Shown here: positions 60,401-64,000 of the stretch, piece after piece
Layout of the letters: each line of letters starts with the position of its first letter
Numbering within the stretch: position 1 is the first letter of the stretch
From: Hirundichthys speculiger
Lineage: Eukaryota > Chordata > Actinopteri > Beloniformes > Exocoetidae
DNA: 64,000 bases
Direction of reading: 5' to 3'
Assembly: GCA_018398805.1 (NCBI GenBank)
Contig: JAGFBZ010000931.1
Location: 1-64,000, forward strand
Notes under the pieces: generated by a model
The model's input: the letters and a program-made list of their open reading frames with translations, nothing else
The model's database searches: none
What the model was told of the DNA's origin: nothing
Position numbers and translations under genes: made by a program

Positions 60401-62036
60401 CTGACCAAACCATAAAATACAAAGGCAGAATTTTTGAAAACCACTTTCTACTTTCTTATCACAATAGTTTGTTCTAAAATGTGAACATTTGTTAAATTGC
60501 ACATTTTTGACATAAATTGATGACTTTCCTTTCTAAATTCAAACATTTTTCATAATATTTCTTAATATCTTTGTCACAAAAATCTAATTTATGTCATAAA
60601 ATCCCACAAAATCTCCAGTTTTTGTCGTGAAATCTGACTTTTTGTTGTAAAATCTAAAGACTGTTGACATGTAATTAACAGCTTTTGTAGAATTCCATGT
60701 TGTTGTGGTTTTTAAATGTTTTAAGGTGATGGAGCTGCAGAGACGACCTCTGACCTCCAGGACGCGGAGCTTGATCACCACCTGCAGTCTATCTGCGCGG
60801 GTGCCTGAGCAGAGTCGTAATCCGGACCCCTGCAGCCCCCCAGAACCCCTGTCCATGAAAGTTATGACCAATAAAGACCTTCTGAACAAAAACGACATAA
60901 AAATGAAGGAAAGGAAAGGAAGTTTCAGAGGATTCCTAGTTCTTGACCTCCTCTGTTTCCATCAGAGACGCAGCTCCTCCGATCTGCAGCCCAGACGGCA
61001 CCATCACCATCACAGCATCAGCTGGAATTACAATAACATGCCAATCCAGCAATGCGCCGTAAAAACCCCTGATGCGATTGGAGATCATAGAGAAACGTGT
61101 CCGCTCCATCCTCCAGCAGCAGCAGCATCGCCTGCATCCTTCATGGCTGTTATTCATCTGACCGTGTTTTATAACAGACGTGTGTGTGCTTTTCGTCCTA
61201 ATGGTCTTTAACATATTGTATATCTGTTTACATCATGAACGCGCTCACTTTTATGCCTCTTCAAATATTTTGGGAGTCCTAAAGGCCCCTGGAGCCAGGC
61301 TGCCAGGGACATCCAGAAATATGCCCATTTAAAACACACTAAAATATTGAAGCCGAGTTTTTAATGGAGCGTACAGCGCTGAATATGATGGAGAGGGAGA
61401 GGGGGGATCAATCTGGAGATTTTACGACGGAGGACTATAAACATGTCTGCTGTAAATTGTTTTGGAGATGCTGCTGCTCTCAGCGCCAGCTACGAGGCGG
61501 ATAAATCCACACAGACGCACAACAGCACAGAAACACAATCGCTGGCCACATTTACCAGAACTGTTCTGACCTCTTCCTCTTCTCTGCCTGGACACCACGA
61601 CACCATCCACTTTAATTACATTAAGAACATCTTCCAGGTATATTACTGCTTCAGGGCGGAAGCCAAGACTTCACAAATATGGCTCTTTAAACTGTTATTA
61701 ACACAGTTTCTGACCTGAACTCGCCCGTATTTCACAAAGCTAAAGTTAGTTCACCTCCGTGTCCATAAATGTTATTCTCTCTTCTCAACTACATTTTTTA
61801 TCTTTACTGTTGTAGATCAAACCACTGAAGAGAAGAAAAGACTTAAAACAAATACAACTGTTATACACATCTCACCTGCCTGATGAGGTTCATACCCGCC
61901 CCCCAACCCCCCCAACCCCCCCTACTCCTGTCATGGATGGTCTCTGGTCTCTGGAGACCAAAAACTGTTTTTCAACTAAACTGCATATATATGTTTAATT
62001 CTGCTGTAAAGATAAATGATTTAACAAAGAGGTGTA
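60401..62036. other. single-copy region, conserved-looking
   Basis: Non-repetitive and less biased than its surroundings, especially 60990-61330 and 61370-61640. A plus-strand frame of 168 residues (60705-61211, with five histidines) has no recognisable domain and no supporting splice sites. The sequence may be conserved non-coding DNA; this cannot be tested here. Confidence 0.3.
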
Positions 62037-62092
62037 TGGAGACTGACTCACTGTTGGAGCCAGACCCTAGTGGTCAGTAGAAGAACTGCAGC
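62037..62092. repeat. 25-bp shared flank plus single 28-bp unit
   Basis: Positions 62037-62061 are identical to 34733-34757, which flanks array 2. They are followed by one reverse-oriented unit of the 28-bp family (CCCTAGTGGTCAGTAGAAGA...) and then directly by the 42-bp family. Confidence 0.75.
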
Positions 62093-62445
62093 CAAACATC
62101 CTCCAGTTTAAACATAGATATCTATCAGTAGATATGCAGGTCCTCCAGTTTAAACATAGATATCTATCAGTAGATCTGCAAGTCCTCCAGTTTAAACATA
62201 GATATCTATCAGTAGATCTGCAAGTCCTCCAGTTTAAACATAGATATATATCAGTAGATCTGCAAGTCCTCCAGGTTAAATATAGATATCTATCAGTAGA
62301 TATGCATTTTCTCCAGTTTTAACATAGATATCTATCAGTAGATTTGTGTTTTCTCCAGTTTAAACATAGATTTCTATTAGATCTGCGGGTCCTCCAGTTT
62401 AAACATAGATATGTAGTTGTAGATCTGAAGGTTCTCCTGCAGATC
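62093..62445. repeat. 42-bp minisatellite, second locus
   Basis: About eight units of the family at 1841-4395 (CTCCAGTTTAAACATAGATA, CTATCAGTAGAT), progressively decayed to the right. Confidence 0.93.
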
Positions 62446-63189
62446 TACTGGTGTGTATGATTGTAGTCTGAGCCTAAACACATCTACATGATAATATTCA
62501 GGAACAGTTGTTGTGCCACCTATTGGCTACACTAAATGTCATGTTTTGTATTATGCATCCTGACTCTTTCTGACTTTAGCTGATGCAACACAGACTTGAT
62601 CAATTAGTAGTTAGGATATTAAAGATGACCTACAATCAAAGTAGCTCTCTATCAAAGGGCTTTTTTTTCATTCCTTTGGATTCAAGCTGGGAAGCAACTT
62701 TTATCCCTGGGTTTCATCACCAAATAGACTAGTTTCTGTCTTACAAACTGTCTTTATTCCCAAATGACTTAGAAAGGTGGGAAGGTGACACCTGGAGGGT
62801 GGTGGTGACGGGTGCAACCGCCTGATGAATGTTGCTTGCAGCTTTAATTTGACTTATTATTGGGATTATAATTATAATGTTACACATCTATAAACGAGGT
62901 GGAGTACAACTATGGACTTCTGTCTATGTATGCAGATAAATACATACCTCTTTCCATCCCAGCATTTACCTCCACCTGTGTGTGTAGCTGTGTTCAGGGT
63001 GTCAGCTGGCATGGTGACCGGTGATCTAGTCCTCTGACCATCTCACCTCAGTGCTGCTACCTGCATCTGTTTATGTAGTCATTTCATTCAGTCATTTGTG
63101 TCTTTCCTCTCTCTGTCCTCCATCCTCTCTGTCCTCCGTCCTCTCTCTGTCCTACATTCTCTCTCTGTCTGGTCTCTCCTCTCTTTTTT
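62446..63189. other. single-copy spacer
   Basis: No gene recognised. A 19-bp piece (TTTAATTTGACTTATTATT, about 62840) also occurs near 5144. Confidence 0.45.
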
Positions 63190-63462
63190 TTTCTTTACCT
63201 GGCTGGTCTTCATCAGGAAGGTCCCCCCATATGATCCAGGTCCTGCTCAAGGTTTCTTCCTCTTAAAGTGGAGTTTTTTCTTGCCTCTGTTTGGCTTAAA
63301 GTTTTTTTTTTCTCCCGCTGTGGGAGTTTTTTACTTGCCATTATCCTTGATTTGGATTCAATATTATATGATATTTGCTTGGGGGTCATGATCTGGGTCC
63401 CTGTAAAGCGCCTAGAGACAATTGACATTATAACAGATACAAATAAAATTGAAATTGAACTG
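63190..63462 (+). mobile_element. fish interspersed repeat, L2-like 3' tail
   Basis: GGTTTCTTCCTCTTAAAGTG, GAGTTTTTTCTTGCC, then TGTAAAGCGCCTAGAGACAA and AATAAAATTGAAATTGAA. It is the plus-orientation counterpart of 4862-5060. The class (L2-like LINE or dependent SINE) is inferred from the tail. Confidence 0.65.
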
Positions 63463-63708
63463 GATAAAATACATTTCATACTCCGTCTGCAGTGAAGCTG
63501 ATGTAACATCTGTAATGGTCCACTGATGCAACTCTCTGTTTGGAAAGCCCCTGCAGGCTCCTCCTCCTCATCACAGCGGGTCTGACCTTTACTAAAAATC
63601 ACAAACTTGATTGATTTAGCAGTTCTTTTTTAAATTCTTTTTCCCTTTCTCTTACAATTATTTTTTCCTTTCTATTTCTGCAGCAAAATTCTATTTGGTC
63701 TCTCTTAG

Positions 63709-63723
63709 AAACAAACAGAATGG

Positions 63724-63767
<44 letters not shown>

Positions 63768-63790
63768 TATACAGCCATTTTGTTTGTTTG
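63709..63790. repeat. 82-bp palindrome around (TA)n
   Basis: Left arm AAACAAACAGAATGGCTG, then about 40 bp of TA repeat, then CAGCCATTTTGTTTGTTT. The arms pair with one mismatch (G/A) and the TA core extends the pairing. It may be a cruciform-forming site, or a tiny foldback element expanded from its TA centre. Confidence 0.8.
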
Positions 63791-63836
63791 TAACAGCTCG
63801 GACGCACTGCTTTTAAACCATATATATATACATATA

Positions 63837-63988
63837 TCCTGTATCTTGGTTTAAGGGCCCCTTGTCTGTATCAGCCTAACCCAGTAACCCAAGTAAACGA
63901 ACTTTTTTATTCTTTAATGTACTTTATTCTTTGTTCTTTATTCTTTACATTAGAGATGTAAAGAATAAAGAACGGCCAAGATACAGGA
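63837..63988. repeat. nested foldback at the window edge
   Basis: Outer arms TCCTGTATCTTGG (63837-63849) and CCAAGATACAGGA (63976-63988) pair perfectly over 13 bp. Inside them GTTCTTTATTCTTTACAT (63933-63950), loop TAGAG, and ATGTAAAGAATAAAGAAC (63956-63973) form a perfect 18-bp hairpin. Only 2 bp separate the inner right arm from the outer one, while the left side carries 83 extra bases. It could be a MITE-like element or a structured transcript; no family recognised. Confidence 0.75.
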
Positions 63989-64000
63989 GCCGACAAATAC

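Noticed and set aside
60705..61211. 168-residue frame with a five-histidine run
   Set aside because: No recognisable domain, no good donor at its end, and begins in AT-rich sequence. More likely non-coding.

Overview
The window looks like non-coding DNA of a teleost fish, either intergenic or inside a very long intron. The evidence is a vertebrate-type L1 LINE with two ORFs, decayed Tc1-like transposons of the kind common in fish, tRNA-derived fish SINEs, an L2-like repeat tail, a solo LTR, CA/GT microsatellites and a great density of minisatellites. There is no bacterial-type gene organisation. The only intact protein-coding gene is ORF1 of the LINE. Almost every other long open frame is a tandem repeat whose period, or a small multiple of it, is divisible by three.

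Layout: 1-545 is a 31-34 bp minisatellite and 1055-1410 a 14-bp one. A 42-bp minisatellite (1841-4395) is split by a clean solo LTR with a 4-bp target duplication (3698-4038). An L2-like tail lies at 4862-5060. A complete L1-clade insertion (6711-11951) is bounded by a 15-bp target duplication; its ORF1 is intact, but its ORF2 is broken by stops, a frameshift and loss of the reverse-transcriptase core. A poly-G tract (12348-12404) and a recursive-splice-like site (12775/12776) follow. Then come large arrays: 14-bp units (12797-16690), 20-bp units abutting it (16691-18622), a polypyrimidine 20-21 bp array (20091-23770), an A-rich array (24210-24740), and AAT and TTTTA microsatellites (25610-26520).

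From 26.5 to 46 kb most of the sequence is single-copy. It contains four arrays of one 28-bp family: two forward (28.06 and 32.96 kb) and two reverse (39.21 and 43.61 kb). The unit resembles a CTCF site, so the arrays have the convergent layout. This stretch also holds a candidate 69-bp coding exon (31426-31494), SINE copies, a (CACTAACA)n-type array and a Tc1 pseudogene. A 6.4-kb pentanucleotide array (46865-53222) follows, then a second, internally deleted Tc1 copy. Next are a 27-bp array interrupted by an interspersed repeat (53946-56800) and a 1.9-kb CCAT/CCAG array (58095-60022) abutting the tail end of a SINE. The last part has conserved-looking single-copy sequence (60.7-61.7 kb), another patch of the 42-bp family, and two foldback structures at the very end.

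Roughly 30 kb of the 64 kb (a hand estimate) is tandem repeat. No set of genes works together here. What can be traced is repeat birth, insertion and decay, plus a few possible regulatory or splicing signals that can be checked.
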